DNA from: an uncultured Pirellula sp.
GTDB taxonomy: Bacteria > Planctomycetota > Planctomycetia > Pirellulales > Pirellulaceae
DNA length: 20,607 nt
Reading direction: 5' to 3'
Assembly: GCA_903892365.1 (NCBI GenBank)
Contig: CAITIF010000830.1
Coordinates: forward strand, 1 to 20,607
This document shows positions 1-7,794 of the stretch, in pieces. The stretch's first letter is position 1, and each line of letters opens with the position of its first letter. A program made the translations under genes and the position numbers. The notes under the pieces are model-generated. The model was not told the DNA's origin. It ran no database searches and saw only the letters and a program-made list of their open reading frames with translations.

Positions 1-204
1 AAGCAAGCGAATGGGTTTGTCGGTGTTATCCACTGAACACGTTCTCACAGATAAGAAAAATTCCCGGTGGTCGACCTTAAATTTGACACGATAGCTTAAG
101 TCAAATCTCACCTATTCCAAGGGCCCGTCCACGCAAAACAATACCGAACTAAGAACAGACCACACTCATTCCCAAGATGCAAGCAGGCAAATGCGTCCAA
201 CCAG

Positions 205-1305
205 CTAACGTGCTGGCCGGCTTTGGATAAGCGATAATCCAAGAATCAAAACCAGTTCGCAAGCTAAACCTAGAATGCGAAAAACAACGGCAGCCGCGAG
301 TGCGATCGGTTGGGGTACTAGGCTTGTAAGAAGCCACGTAATCACCAGTTCGCGAACAATCGCTCCACCTGGGATCATGGACGCGAAGCCAACGACCGCC
401 CCCAGAAGAGCCGCAGCAGTGCAAACAGTCCAGGCTTGGACGGACCACAAGCTTCCGTCGGGTTGGAGACCCATCAGCACTAGCCAAGATGCAGTGCCAT
501 GCAAGCACCAACCTAGTGCCATCCACAAGCAATTTTGGAGCATGAGCTTCCACGTGAAAGCTTCGCTCACTCCTAGAGGCATTCGTCCAACTCGGCTCTT
601 AGCAAGGACCCCAAGAACCCAGCGAAAAGTATGCGGCACCAAAAAAAGGAACGCACACGGAATACAGAGGATTGCATTCCAAAGCATCCAATCAGGAGGA
701 CGAGGCGATTGACACAAAAGTAGGGCACAACCCAAAATCGCGCCCGTCGAAACGCTTGTCAACGTTTCGACAAAAACACTAACTATCGTCGGTTTGACTT
801 CGACCCCGATTTCGCGAAGCCTGCTGACCCGCAAGACGATGACCATCGCCTTACCTGGTATGTACTTTCCTAAATGCCCCAAAAAGTAAGCTTGCATCCC
901 TGTCCAGAAAGGGACTTTTTGTTGAAAGGCACCCAGTGTCTGCAACCATGCCTGGCTGGCAGGCAACATGCCCACAACATAAACCGCCCCCCCAAAAACA
1001 ATCCAGGACAAAGCCATTTTGGAAATGTCCAATTGATCGCGATGCATCTGCAGATCTAAGTAGGCACGTCGAAGCGTCAGCCCCAAAAACAGCAAAACAA
1101 CGGCGATTATCGCCCATTTGACGACTCGCTTGAGAGCACTCTTTGGGGTGGCGTTTGCAAAAGGTTGCTTCACGAAACTCGCATTTGGGTCAGTAGAACT
1201 AGGGGGTTGAGGTAGAGAAAACGCTGATTCTGCTATAAAATCGCAAGGGAAATCCTGGCAGACTCGATGTGTTTGTCTAGCCCTGATTGTCGGTTTAGGA
1301 GACAT
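205..1305 (-). CDS. Flippase-like integral membrane protein (LPG synthase TM / UPF0104 family)
   Basis: This 366-residue protein is mostly hydrophobic helices and resembles the lysylphosphatidylglycerol-synthase transmembrane family (PF03706, formerly UPF0104). Members move or modify lipids in the inner membrane, but this one lacks the soluble aminoacyl-transfer domain, so lysyl-PG synthesis is not implied. Family-like signatures are GHLGKYIPGK (about residues 142-151) and a PGGAIVRE segment near residue 312, matching the usual PGG-x-G-x-RE pattern. The first ~60 residues are polar, rich in Pro/Ser and not helix-forming. The first membrane segment begins near residue 63, so the true start may be downstream; I kept the ATG at 1305. 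It diverges from the AI-2E transporter gene with only 40 bp between start codons, so the two promoters must overlap each other or the coding starts. Substrate unknown. Confidence 0.75.
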   Translation of the reverse strand: MSPKPTIRARQTHRVCQDFPCDFIAESAFSLPQPPSSTDPNASFVKQPFANATPKSALKRVVKWAIIAVVLLFLGLTLRRAYLDLQMHRDQLDISKMALSWIVFGGAVYVVGMLPASQAWLQTLGAFQQKVPFWTGMQAYFLGHLGKYIPGKAMVIVLRVSRLREIGVEVKPTIVSVFVETLTSVSTGAILGCALLLCQSPRPPDWMLWNAILCIPCAFLFLVPHTFRWVLGVLAKSRVGRMPLGVSEAFTWKLMLQNCLWMALGWCLHGTASWLVLMGLQPDGSLWSVQAWTVCTAAALLGAVVGFASMIPGGAIVRELVITWLLTSLVPQPIALAAAVVFRILGLACELVLILGLSLIQSRPAR

Positions 1306-1345
1306 CCGATTTCTTTTCGCAATTACTTATCTCGGAAGCATTGCC

Positions 1346-3283
1346 ATGATGGCTCGATACATTTCTTTTGCAGTTCTGCTGGCGATCATCGTTGTGATCG
1401 GGGCTTTGTTCTACAAAGTCATGATCGGCTTTTTTGTACCCGTCTTCTTAGCAGCCGTACTGGTGGTCGTTTTTCGACCATTACACCGATGGGTTTGTGC
1501 GAAAGTCGGCGACCGGGAGCATATCGCTGCCGGCGTTACGACAACCTTGATTGTGCTGATCGTGCTCATCCCTGCCGCTCTCGTTCTGTCCATGGCAGCG
1601 GTCCAAGGCGCTAGCTTGTTCCAGAATTTCAATCTGAGCCTCAAACTGGGGCTAGAAAAACTTCGTTCCAACAGTTTGCTCAATCTTGAGTTTCCGTATG
1701 CAAAGCAAGTGCAGGACATCCAAGCCAACTTGGATGATGTCCAAAAACAGTTGTCTAGCCAAACTTACCAAGAGCTTACCAACAAGAAAGGACGTCTTCA
1801 AAGCGATTTTGAAAAGATTCGAATCGCTCTCGATGACTTAGAGCCGCTACTCATTACATCATCTCGCAACGATCTTTTAAAGTCCATTTTAAAGTCCCGT
1901 TCGAAATCGAAAGAGACTGCTCCAGCCGACCGGTTTGATGCTCAGCTGGAGCTTTATTTCAGCCAGGCTCGCGACGATCTTGAAGAATTGATTCTGATCC
2001 AAGCCATCCAAACCGACGACGAATTCAAATCCACTCTGGAGCTGTTTAAATCAGACAATCCACGCCCAAGACAAGCCTGGAATGATAGATCGACCGCTGA
2101 GGAATTGGCTGCGTACTCGAAAAAACGCGAGCAATACGAATCCGATCGGCAAGCATTATGGGCAAAGCTATCTCCCAGTGAAAAAGCCCAAACCGAGAGC
2201 GTGCGTTCTAAACTGCTTCTGGACGGGCTGGATTGGCATCGAGCCATGGAGGCAATGAAGCTGCCGCTGGCGAGTCTTTCCTCGTCAAACAGCGAGACGG
2301 ATGCAGAGGGACCCAACATTGCTCAGCTCCAACGTTCTGTTCTTGAGCTTTCCGAGCAATGGCGCAAAACCCGCGAAACAATTTCGGGCGGACCGTGGCT
2401 CGTGGTTCTGAAGGATCTAGCAAATCCATCGGAAAAAGACCTGGAAGACTTAAACATGAACTTCTTGAATTACGTCCGGCCTCGTTTGCTAACATTCACC
2501 ACCGACTCGGCTGTTTTCCTACTGAGGTTTGCAATTGCTAGTTCGATCTTGCTGCTTTCGCTCTACTTCTTTTTGTACGACGGACCAGGCATTGTTCGAA
2601 CGCTGATGGAGCTGAGTCCTTTGGATGATCGGTATGAGCTGGAGCTGCTAGCGGAATTCGATCGGATCTCGCGAGCTATCGTTTTGGCGACCGTTCTATC
2701 GGCATTACTTCAGGGATTGGTTGCAGGAATTGGATATTACTTTGCCGGAATGCCATCGTTGGTTTTGCTAACGGCTTTGACGGCCACCTGTGCATTAATC
2801 CCGTTTGTTGGACCTGCCATCATCTGGGCGCCTGTTTGTATTTATCTGGCGGTGTATGAGGAGAATTTGATGGCTGCTGGCCTGCTGGCTCTCTGGGGCA
2901 TGCTGGTCGTTGGAACGGTAGACAATTTGGTGAAGGTTTTTGTACTGCATGGCCAAAGCCAGCTGCATCCCTTGTTGGCATTGCTGAGCGTTCTTGGTGG
3001 AATTCAGTCCCTTGGCCCCATTGGGATTTTGGTTGGCCCCATGGTGGTAGTACTTCTTCAGACGCTGCTTGGTATTCTCAGAACCGAATTAACCAGCTTC
3101 CGCAGGTCCGAAGACAAGTCAGAACCGGAGCCCAACTTGCTGAACGATCCGAAATCGCTCAGCGGGCTTATTCGCAAAGTCAAAGGCTCGATTGCAAAAT
3201 CGGATTCGGCACAGGCAGACGCACTCGACGACGACAGCGATGGCTCCAGCGAATCCATGACAGCATCTGCGCCACAGCCATAA
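1346..3283 (+). CDS. AI-2E family transporter with a large coiled-coil-like insert
   Basis: This 645-residue polytopic inner-membrane protein belongs to the AI-2E/PerM-like family (PF01594), which includes exporters of small signals and Na+/H+-type antiporters; the substrate here is unknown. N-terminal helices span about residues 8-45 and 61-90. The conserved family core lies at about 385-590, with an LIPFVGPAIIWAP signature and then DNLVKVFVLHGQSQLHPLLA and LGGIQSLGPIGILVGP. Between these halves, residues ~95-378 form a charged Lys/Glu/Gln/Leu-rich region that reads as coiled coil; typical members are about 350-400 residues. The C-terminal ~55 residues are acidic and Ser-rich. The start at 1346 is supported by GGAAG at about 1335-1339. 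The stop lies just before the DUF2079 gene, which suggests co-transcription. Confidence 0.85.
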   Translation: MMARYISFAVLLAIIVVIGALFYKVMIGFFVPVFLAAVLVVVFRPLHRWVCAKVGDREHIAAGVTTTLIVLIVLIPAALVLSMAAVQGASLFQNFNLSLKLGLEKLRSNSLLNLEFPYAKQVQDIQANLDDVQKQLSSQTYQELTNKKGRLQSDFEKIRIALDDLEPLLITSSRNDLLKSILKSRSKSKETAPADRFDAQLELYFSQARDDLEELILIQAIQTDDEFKSTLELFKSDNPRPRQAWNDRSTAEELAAYSKKREQYESDRQALWAKLSPSEKAQTESVRSKLLLDGLDWHRAMEAMKLPLASLSSSNSETDAEGPNIAQLQRSVLELSEQWRKTRETISGGPWLVVLKDLANPSEKDLEDLNMNFLNYVRPRLLTFTTDSAVFLLRFAIASSILLLSLYFFLYDGPGIVRTLMELSPLDDRYELELLAEFDRISRAIVLATVLSALLQGLVAGIGYYFAGMPSLVLLTALTATCALIPFVGPAIIWAPVCIYLAVYEENLMAAGLLALWGMLVVGTVDNLVKVFVLHGQSQLHPLLALLSVLGGIQSLGPIGILVGPMVVVLLQTLLGILRTELTSFRRSEDKSEPEPNLLNDPKSLSGLIRKVKGSIAKSDSAQADALDDDSDGSSESMTASAPQP

Positions 3284-3297
3284 GATTGAGGATACGA

Positions 3298-5550
3298 TTG
3301 AGACCTAATTCAGAAAAGAGAGACTCACTGATTTATACATCGATCGGATTGGCCATTGGATGGTGGTTGATTGCGATCGTGCTTCATGGCCGAAGCCACT
3401 TTTTGCTGAACTACAATTCTCTCCGAATCGTTCCGCCGATGCTGGAACCGTTCATGTCTAGCTATACCATCAATGCGATTGCGATTGGAAGCATGTTGTT
3501 ATGGCTTCATTTCATTCGGCAAGCGCTCCGGATAGCCAATGAGACTCGACGGGCTGCGGCGGAATCGCAGATTTTGCTGTCCATTTCTGCATTGCCCTTG
3601 CTTGCCTGGCTGTTGGAAGTGTTTGGCTTGACATGGCCTGCCCCGTCTTCACCCTCAGCATCAAGCGACGGCTGGGTAAGTCTTGGAAGCGTTTATTGGT
3701 TGGTAGGCTGGTCGGGTTTGAGCTTTGCCCGACTGGGAGGAATCGTCCTTGGAATCAGAGACCGGGAGAATCCAACGATCGAGACAGCCACCAAGATGGA
3801 TGCAGATGCACGGTCCCCTTCGCAAAAGGCTTCGATTCTCTCTTTTGGATCGATTGTCGTGGTGTCCCTCCTGTGTGCAACTTGGTGGGTATTTCAGTCG
3901 CATCATTACCACCAGAGCTTTATGTTGGGTTTCAACGATTATGGGCATTTTATGCAACGAGTTTCCAACACTGCCAACGGCCGTGGCTTTTTGCTCGAGA
4001 CGCCCGTGCTACCCATATTTTGGGATCACTTTAATCCAGGGTTAGCCTTGCTAGTTCCTTTGTGGAAGATCTACCCGGATGTCACCCTTGCGTTTTATCT
4101 TCAAGCCAGCGCGTTAGCCTTGAGCAGCTTGGGGATTTGGTTTATCGCACGAGGAACAAAATGTTGCCCACGAGAATCGGCTTGCTGGAGCTTGGCCTGG
4201 CTATGCCAGCCGATCTTGGGCCAAATGAATTTAGCATACACGTATGGCTGGCACCCGATCAGCCTTGCTATCCCATTGCTCTTGTTTGCGATCGCCTGTT
4301 TGCAACGCCGACGTTGGTGGGTAGCTGTACTTCTTGCATTGTTGGCAATGTCCATGGAAGAGGGAGTCTTTGTGATTGTGGCCACCTACTGTGCTACCAA
4401 CGCTTGGTTGCGATTTGACGGGAATCGCAAAAGCGAATCGAAGGATCGCACGACTCAGGCCCTTAACCCAACCATTGCAACGGAACTCAATTGGCCAGTC
4501 TGGTTCTTGCTGAGCGTTCTCGCGACCGTCGGATTTGTGATGGTTTTTAAGTGGAGCGGCTTAGCGGAGTTTCAAACGGCGCGATTTGCGTCACTTGGAA
4601 GCACCCCCATGGAGGTAATCGCTTCTCCCGTTTTGAGACCAAACGTGTTTTGGGGCCAGTTGTTCAGCCATCGAAACGCTTACTTTGTGCTAGGTCTGAC
4701 GATACCGTGCTTTCTGCCTGCTCTGCTCCTCGGATGGCGAACCACGATTGCAATCCTGCCCCCACTTGCGGTCCTGCTGGTCTGGGAACATCGGCCGGCC
4801 GCGAGCCTTGCGTTCCAATACAGCAGCATCCTTTTGCCGGTCCTTTGGCTTTCCAGCATGCAGGCTTACACGTTCCGCCGATTGCGAGCTGCGGACTTGT
4901 TAGGCCTCGAAAGGAGTGGGTATGACGAGAAGATCCAGCCAGCCCCGCTTCATGCATCGACTACTGCACCGAAAATCCAGGAACGGAAAATCCAGGGACA
5001 ACCCCTGACGACACGTGCTCTTTGGCAATTCGACCCCAACCAGGCCGCCGTGGGAACCCTCGCTACTTCCTTTTTGTTTTCGTTGTTTCTGGGGCAATTC
5101 CCATTCAGTTCGGAAACGCTGTCGGACGTCCGAGCCTCCAGCTACTCGACCAGTTGGATGGAATTACCGAACGAAACGAACCAGCCCGCACAATTCCCGC
5201 GTGAGTCAGGTTCGCCGGACGGCGACTGGATTCACGGCCAGCTGAAGGTAGTTCAAGATAGCGGTTTAGAAGTTTTGGCAACGGGCCGAATCGCTTCCCA
5301 CCTGCTGGGAAATCGCGAGGTGGAGACAGTCGGACAATTCGAGCTACGCAAAGAAAAGCTAGCTCTGCTCCCGGGCTGGCCCGAAAAACCGATTCTGCAC
5401 TACCGGTGGTTGGTGGTCGATCGGATGGAAACCTTCCAGCAGACTCAGCAGCAAACGGCCGAAATTGAGGCGGAAGCGGTCCAAAACGGGTTTGTGAAGC
5501 AGGAAGAGCGGTTTGGGGTCGCAATCTATCGAAATGATGCTGGCTTTTAG
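3298..5550 (+). CDS. DUF2079-family polytopic membrane protein
   Basis: About 750 residues with many membrane helices. The central part matches DUF2079 (PF09852): FNDYGHFMQRVSNTANGRGF, then WDHFNPGLALLVPLW, a YP...LAFYLQA helix, YGWHPISLAIPLLLFA and a helix ending SMEEGVF. The layout resembles GT-C glycosyltransferases of the Pmt/Wzy type, with short acidic loop motifs between helices, but no reaction is established for DUF2079. After the membrane core come a soluble linker (about residues 545-600) and a C-terminal globular region of ~130 residues. There is no ATG near the 5' end. I chose TTG at 3298 because GAGGA (3288-3292) sits 5 bases upstream; TTG at 3286 is an in-frame alternative that leaves only 2 bases after the AI-2E stop. 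Either way the pair looks like one operon. Confidence 0.8.
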   Translation: MRPNSEKRDSLIYTSIGLAIGWWLIAIVLHGRSHFLLNYNSLRIVPPMLEPFMSSYTINAIAIGSMLLWLHFIRQALRIANETRRAAAESQILLSISALPLLAWLLEVFGLTWPAPSSPSASSDGWVSLGSVYWLVGWSGLSFARLGGIVLGIRDRENPTIETATKMDADARSPSQKASILSFGSIVVVSLLCATWWVFQSHHYHQSFMLGFNDYGHFMQRVSNTANGRGFLLETPVLPIFWDHFNPGLALLVPLWKIYPDVTLAFYLQASALALSSLGIWFIARGTKCCPRESACWSLAWLCQPILGQMNLAYTYGWHPISLAIPLLLFAIACLQRRRWWVAVLLALLAMSMEEGVFVIVATYCATNAWLRFDGNRKSESKDRTTQALNPTIATELNWPVWFLLSVLATVGFVMVFKWSGLAEFQTARFASLGSTPMEVIASPVLRPNVFWGQLFSHRNAYFVLGLTIPCFLPALLLGWRTTIAILPPLAVLLVWEHRPAASLAFQYSSILLPVLWLSSMQAYTFRRLRAADLLGLERSGYDEKIQPAPLHASTTAPKIQERKIQGQPLTTRALWQFDPNQAAVGTLATSFLFSLFLGQFPFSSETLSDVRASSYSTSWMELPNETNQPAQFPRESGSPDGDWIHGQLKVVQDSGLEVLATGRIASHLLGNREVETVGQFELRKEKLALLPGWPEKPILHYRWLVVDRMETFQQTQQQTAEIEAEAVQNGFVKQEERFGVAIYRNDAGF

Positions 5551-5721
5551 TGATTTAGGAATCAATTTAGCCTTGGATGAATCCGCGGCTGCCGATACAC
5601 TTTGACCCCCGTCGACCGGGGACCCTTGGTCTACCTGTTCCGTAAAACGAACGATCGACCTTGTATGAGATTGCCTTATTTAGCTTCCTGCTTGCCAAAG
5701 TGCTTTCAACGTAGTGCAAAA
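5551..5721 (+). promoter_or_regulatory. Gene-free leader upstream of rpmI
   Basis: This spacer precedes the ribosomal-protein genes and probably holds their promoter, although I see no convincing -35/-10 pair. It contains a short GC hairpin, CCCCG (5607-5611) pairing with CGGGG (5617-5621) around a 5-base loop. That hairpin could end transcription of the DUF2079 gene or form part of the rpmI leader. An open frame runs back through the region to a TTG at 5602, but its product there does not resemble L35. Confidence 0.3.
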
Positions 5722-5925
5722 ATGAGTAAACAAAAGACACATAAGTCCACCAAAAAGCGATTTCGGATCACCGCCACGGGCAAAGTGAAGCATCGCAAAG
5801 CGGGCACGAGCCACTTGGCCATTAGCAAGTCGGCCAAGAAGATTCGTCAATTGCGAGGAACAAAGGTTTTGGAGCCGCAATATCTGCGACACATCACCGA
5901 TGCTCTCCGTGGCTATAGCTACTAA
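5722..5925 (+). CDS. rpmI: Ribosomal protein L35 (bL35)
   Basis: The 67-residue, very basic protein is bL35, a small component of the large ribosomal subunit. The sequence MSKQKTHKSTKKRFRITATG follows the family's N-terminal pattern (M-x-K-x-KTHK...KRF-x-x-T-x-x-GK), continuing with KVKHRKAGTSH and a C-terminal LRGTKVLEP...LRGYSY. Length is normal for the family (about 65 residues). The start at 5722 is chosen because homology begins exactly there; the frame is open further upstream but that part is unrelated. rplT follows 145 bases downstream, as in most bacteria. infC, which usually precedes rpmI, is not here; a membrane protein gene lies upstream instead. Confidence 0.95.
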   Translation: MSKQKTHKSTKKRFRITATGKVKHRKAGTSHLAISKSAKKIRQLRGTKVLEPQYLRHITDALRGYSY

Positions 5926-5973
5926 AACAGAACGAACACTGGGCCATTTTTTGAACCAGGTGTTTGGGTAAAA

Positions 5974-6039
5974 CTGTCGCGATACTCTGAATGATAGGCC
6001 CTGGTTGCTACATGGTAGCGACCGTCGCGATGACCTGAA
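5974..6039 (+). promoter_or_regulatory. Structured rpmI-rplT spacer: repeat pair and hairpin
   Basis: Two related 18-base segments, 5974-5991 and 6022-6039, share the core GTCGCGAT and agree at 14 of 18 positions. Between them a 9-bp stem with a 3-base loop can form: GGTTGCTAC (6003-6011) with GTAGCGACC (6015-6023), counting one G-U pair. L20 is known to repress its own operon by binding structured mRNA in E. coli and B. subtilis, so an L20 site is a reasonable guess. I see no clear match to the known L20 leader motifs. Confidence 0.3.
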
Positions 6040-6070
6040 GCACCTCCAGCAACAGCAAGGTTGCAGCAAC

Positions 6071-6475
6071 ATGCGTACTAGAAAAGGTGCTGCCAGACGG
6101 CAGGCCAAACGAAAACTATTTCAACGAGCCGAGGGTTACGTCGGCGGACGCCGCAGACTGTACCGAACCGCTAAGGAAAACTTGGTTCGTGCAGGTCGGT
6201 TTGCTTATCGAGATCGTAAGCGCAAGCGAAGAGATTTCCGTCGCCTGTGGATCATCCGTGTGAATGCGGCTGCTCGAATGCATGGACTACGATACAGCCA
6301 ATTCATCGCTGGTTTGGTTCTTGCCAAGATCGAGCTGGATCGAAAGACATTGTCGGAAATGGCCATTCATGACCCAGCAGGTTTTGAAGTGGTTGCGAAT
6401 GTCGTGAAGAAAGCTCTAGAAGCTCAAGCTGCTGAGTTTGCGAAAGCTCGTGCAACTGAAACGGCTAATGCATAG
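6071..6475 (+). CDS. rplT: Ribosomal protein L20 (bL20)
   Basis: This 134-residue basic protein is bL20, which binds 23S rRNA early in large-subunit assembly and in several bacteria also represses its own operon. The N-terminal RNA-binding extension ([20 protein letters not shown]) is followed by the family hallmarks [30 protein letters not shown] and [18 protein letters not shown]. It is about 15 residues longer than the E. coli protein because of an Ala/Glu-rich C-terminal tail. The ATG at 6071 follows a possible ribosome-binding site AAGG (6057-6060). This site lies in the loop of a small potential hairpin, GCAAC/GTTGC, so access to it could be controlled. An in-frame extension upstream (from 6005) does not look like L20. 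Confidence 0.95.
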   Translation: MRTRKGAARRQAKRKLFQRAEGYVGGRRRLYRTAKENLVRAGRFAYRDRKRKRRDFRRLWIIRVNAAARMHGLRYSQFIAGLVLAKIELDRKTLSEMAIHDPAGFEVVANVVKKALEAQAAEFAKARATETANA

Positions 6476-6525
6476 TGGATGAACGGTGGCTTGTACACAA
6501 GCTGCCCTAGATGTTCCAATATTTG

Positions 6526-6599
6526 ACGAGCCCGCGGCTTCCATCGCGGGCTTGTTGCATAATGGAAGTGACTTTCGCGGGACAGTTCGTTCCGCGAAA
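6526..6599 (+). terminator. Two adjacent hairpins between rplT and pheS (terminator or attenuator)
   Basis: Hairpin 1 pairs AGCCCGCG (6529-6536) with CGCGGGCT (6545-6552) over an 8-base loop; two or three flanking pairs extend it to about 6526-6555. It is followed by TTGTTGC, a weak T-rich tail. Hairpin 2 pairs TTTCGCGG (6573-6580) with CCGCGAAA (6592-6599) and extends inward by a G-U and two further pairs to leave a 5-base loop. CCCGCG of hairpin 1 (6531-6536) is also complementary to CGCGGG of hairpin 2 (6576-6581), so the two structures compete, as in attenuators. The pairing is visible in the sequence; the function is inferred. Confidence 0.5.
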
Positions 6600-6678
6600 A
6601 CAAGTGAGTCGACCAAACCATCCGGTCACGCTCCTTGGTTTTGTGAGTAGTTGGTCCTTTCCTCAGGCAAAGAATCTC

Positions 6679-7716
6679 ATGTCGCTTCAGAAGTTCCTCA
6701 GTTCACTCGATGAACTGCTTGACGATGCAAAACAGTCGCTCGACGAGGTCGGCTCCAGCGAGCAACTGGAGAACCTTCGAGTGCGATTTGTGGGTGCCAA
6801 GAACGGTGCTATCAAGGCCGTTCAGAAGTTGATGGGGGCGATTGAATCAGAGCATCGACCTGTCGCAGGCAAACGATTCAATGAAGTTCGCGACGCGATC
6901 CAATCGGCTTTGGATCTAGCCACCGAGCGACTGGGTGGTGCGAGCAAAGCTGCAAAAGATCCGCAGCTGGACCCAACCCTTCCTGGGTTGCGTCCTCAAT
7001 TAGGCCAACTGCATCCGATCACGCAAACCATCGAGCATCTCAAGGACATCATGGGACGGCTTGGGTTTAGCGTGACCGAAGGCCCCGAGATCGAGGACAC
7101 GTGGCACAACTTTGTTGCGCTCAACATCCCAGAGGACCATCCGGCCCGTGACCCTCTCGACAATTTTTATTTGGCAGCTGCCTCGAAGCAATTGCAGAAC
7201 CCCACCGATCGCGATGCGATGTTGCTGCGCAGCCAAACCAGCACGGTCCAGATCCGAGTCATGGAAACTCAGTCGCTACCGCTGCGAATCATTTCTCTGG
7301 GCCGTGTCTACCGACCTGACGCACCCGATGCAACCCACTTCCCCATGTTCCATCAAATGGAAGGACTATGGGTGGACAAGCATGTTTCGATGGCTCAACT
7401 AAAAAGCGTCTTGAGACTCTTTGCAACCAGTTACCTAGGCAGCGATGTGAAGGTTCGCTTTCGACCTTCGTTCTTTCCGTTTACGGAACCGAGCGTCGAA
7501 GTAGATTATTGGTGGAATGGAAATTGGATCGAGTTTGGCGGTGCAGGAATGGTCGATCCCAATGTGTTTCAAGCACTCAATATCGACCCTGAGCAGTGGA
7601 GCGGTTTTGCGTTCGGCTTAGGTGTGGAGCGTCTTTGCATGCGACGTTACGGAATCGTCGACATCCGAGATCTTTATCGAAGCGACGTTCGATTCCTTCG
7701 TCAGTTTGCTTCATAA
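6679..7716 (+). CDS. pheS: Phenylalanyl-tRNA synthetase alpha subunit
   Basis: This cytoplasmic class II synthetase subunit charges tRNA-Phe with phenylalanine as an alpha2-beta2 enzyme. The protein has 345 residues (E. coli 327). The N-terminal ~85 residues form the expected coiled coil. Motif 1 surrounds HPITQTIEHLKDIMGRLGF, motif 2 is LGRVYRPDAPDATHFPMFHQ (from about residue 207), and the Phe pocket carries RPSFFPFTEPS. Motif 3 is GFAFGLGVERLCMRRYG (from about 309), with the Ala that governs substrate size in place. The start at 6679 is chosen because similarity begins at MSLQKFLSS. The frame extends in-frame to an ATG at 6511, but that stretch crosses two hairpins and gives no homology. 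pheT begins 78 bases downstream. Confidence 0.95.
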   Translation: MSLQKFLSSLDELLDDAKQSLDEVGSSEQLENLRVRFVGAKNGAIKAVQKLMGAIESEHRPVAGKRFNEVRDAIQSALDLATERLGGASKAAKDPQLDPTLPGLRPQLGQLHPITQTIEHLKDIMGRLGFSVTEGPEIEDTWHNFVALNIPEDHPARDPLDNFYLAAASKQLQNPTDRDAMLLRSQTSTVQIRVMETQSLPLRIISLGRVYRPDAPDATHFPMFHQMEGLWVDKHVSMAQLKSVLRLFATSYLGSDVKVRFRPSFFPFTEPSVEVDYWWNGNWIEFGGAGMVDPNVFQALNIDPEQWSGFAFGLGVERLCMRRYGIVDIRDLYRSDVRFLRQFAS

Positions 7717-7731
7717 TTGAATTGCTTCCTA

Positions 7732-7775
7732 GTTCATTTGCCTCGTTGTTCATTTGCAGCTTAGAAATCATTTGC
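7732..7775 (+). repeat. Three short direct repeats between pheS and pheT
   Basis: The heptamer CATTTGC occurs three times at 7735-7741, 7751-7757 and 7769-7775, each preceded by T. The last two copies extend to CATTTGCAGC. Spacing is 16 and 18 bases. The repeats fill most of the pheS-pheT spacer and end about ten bases before the pheT ribosome-binding site. They may be a slippage product or a protein-binding site; nothing decides this. Confidence 0.4.
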
Positions 7776-7794
7776 AGCCCGGATTGGAGCGGAC

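Noticed and set aside
83..111. TTGACA-like promoter near the left edge
   Set aside because: The hexamer at 83-88 is good, but 17 bases on there is only TCTCAC, a poor -10, and no plus-strand gene follows.
149..553. Possible extra minus-strand gene at the left end
   Set aside because: It lies in another frame over the LPG-synthase-like gene, with Cys/Arg/Ser-rich shadow composition and no recognisable motif.
6573..6605. T-box-like CCGCG near the pheS leader
   Set aside because: T-box antiterminators carry a longer conserved sequence (GGTGGNACCGCG-like) and a specifier stem. Only CCGCG is here, as part of a simple hairpin.
6511..6678. 56-residue N-terminal extension of PheS
   Set aside because: It reads through two hairpins, shows no synthetase similarity, and the family N-terminus begins at the ATG at 6679.
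7732..7775. CATTTGC repeats as a regulatory site
   Set aside because: Three heptamers in a short spacer are listed as a repeat, but nothing links them to a known regulator and slippage is enough to explain them.
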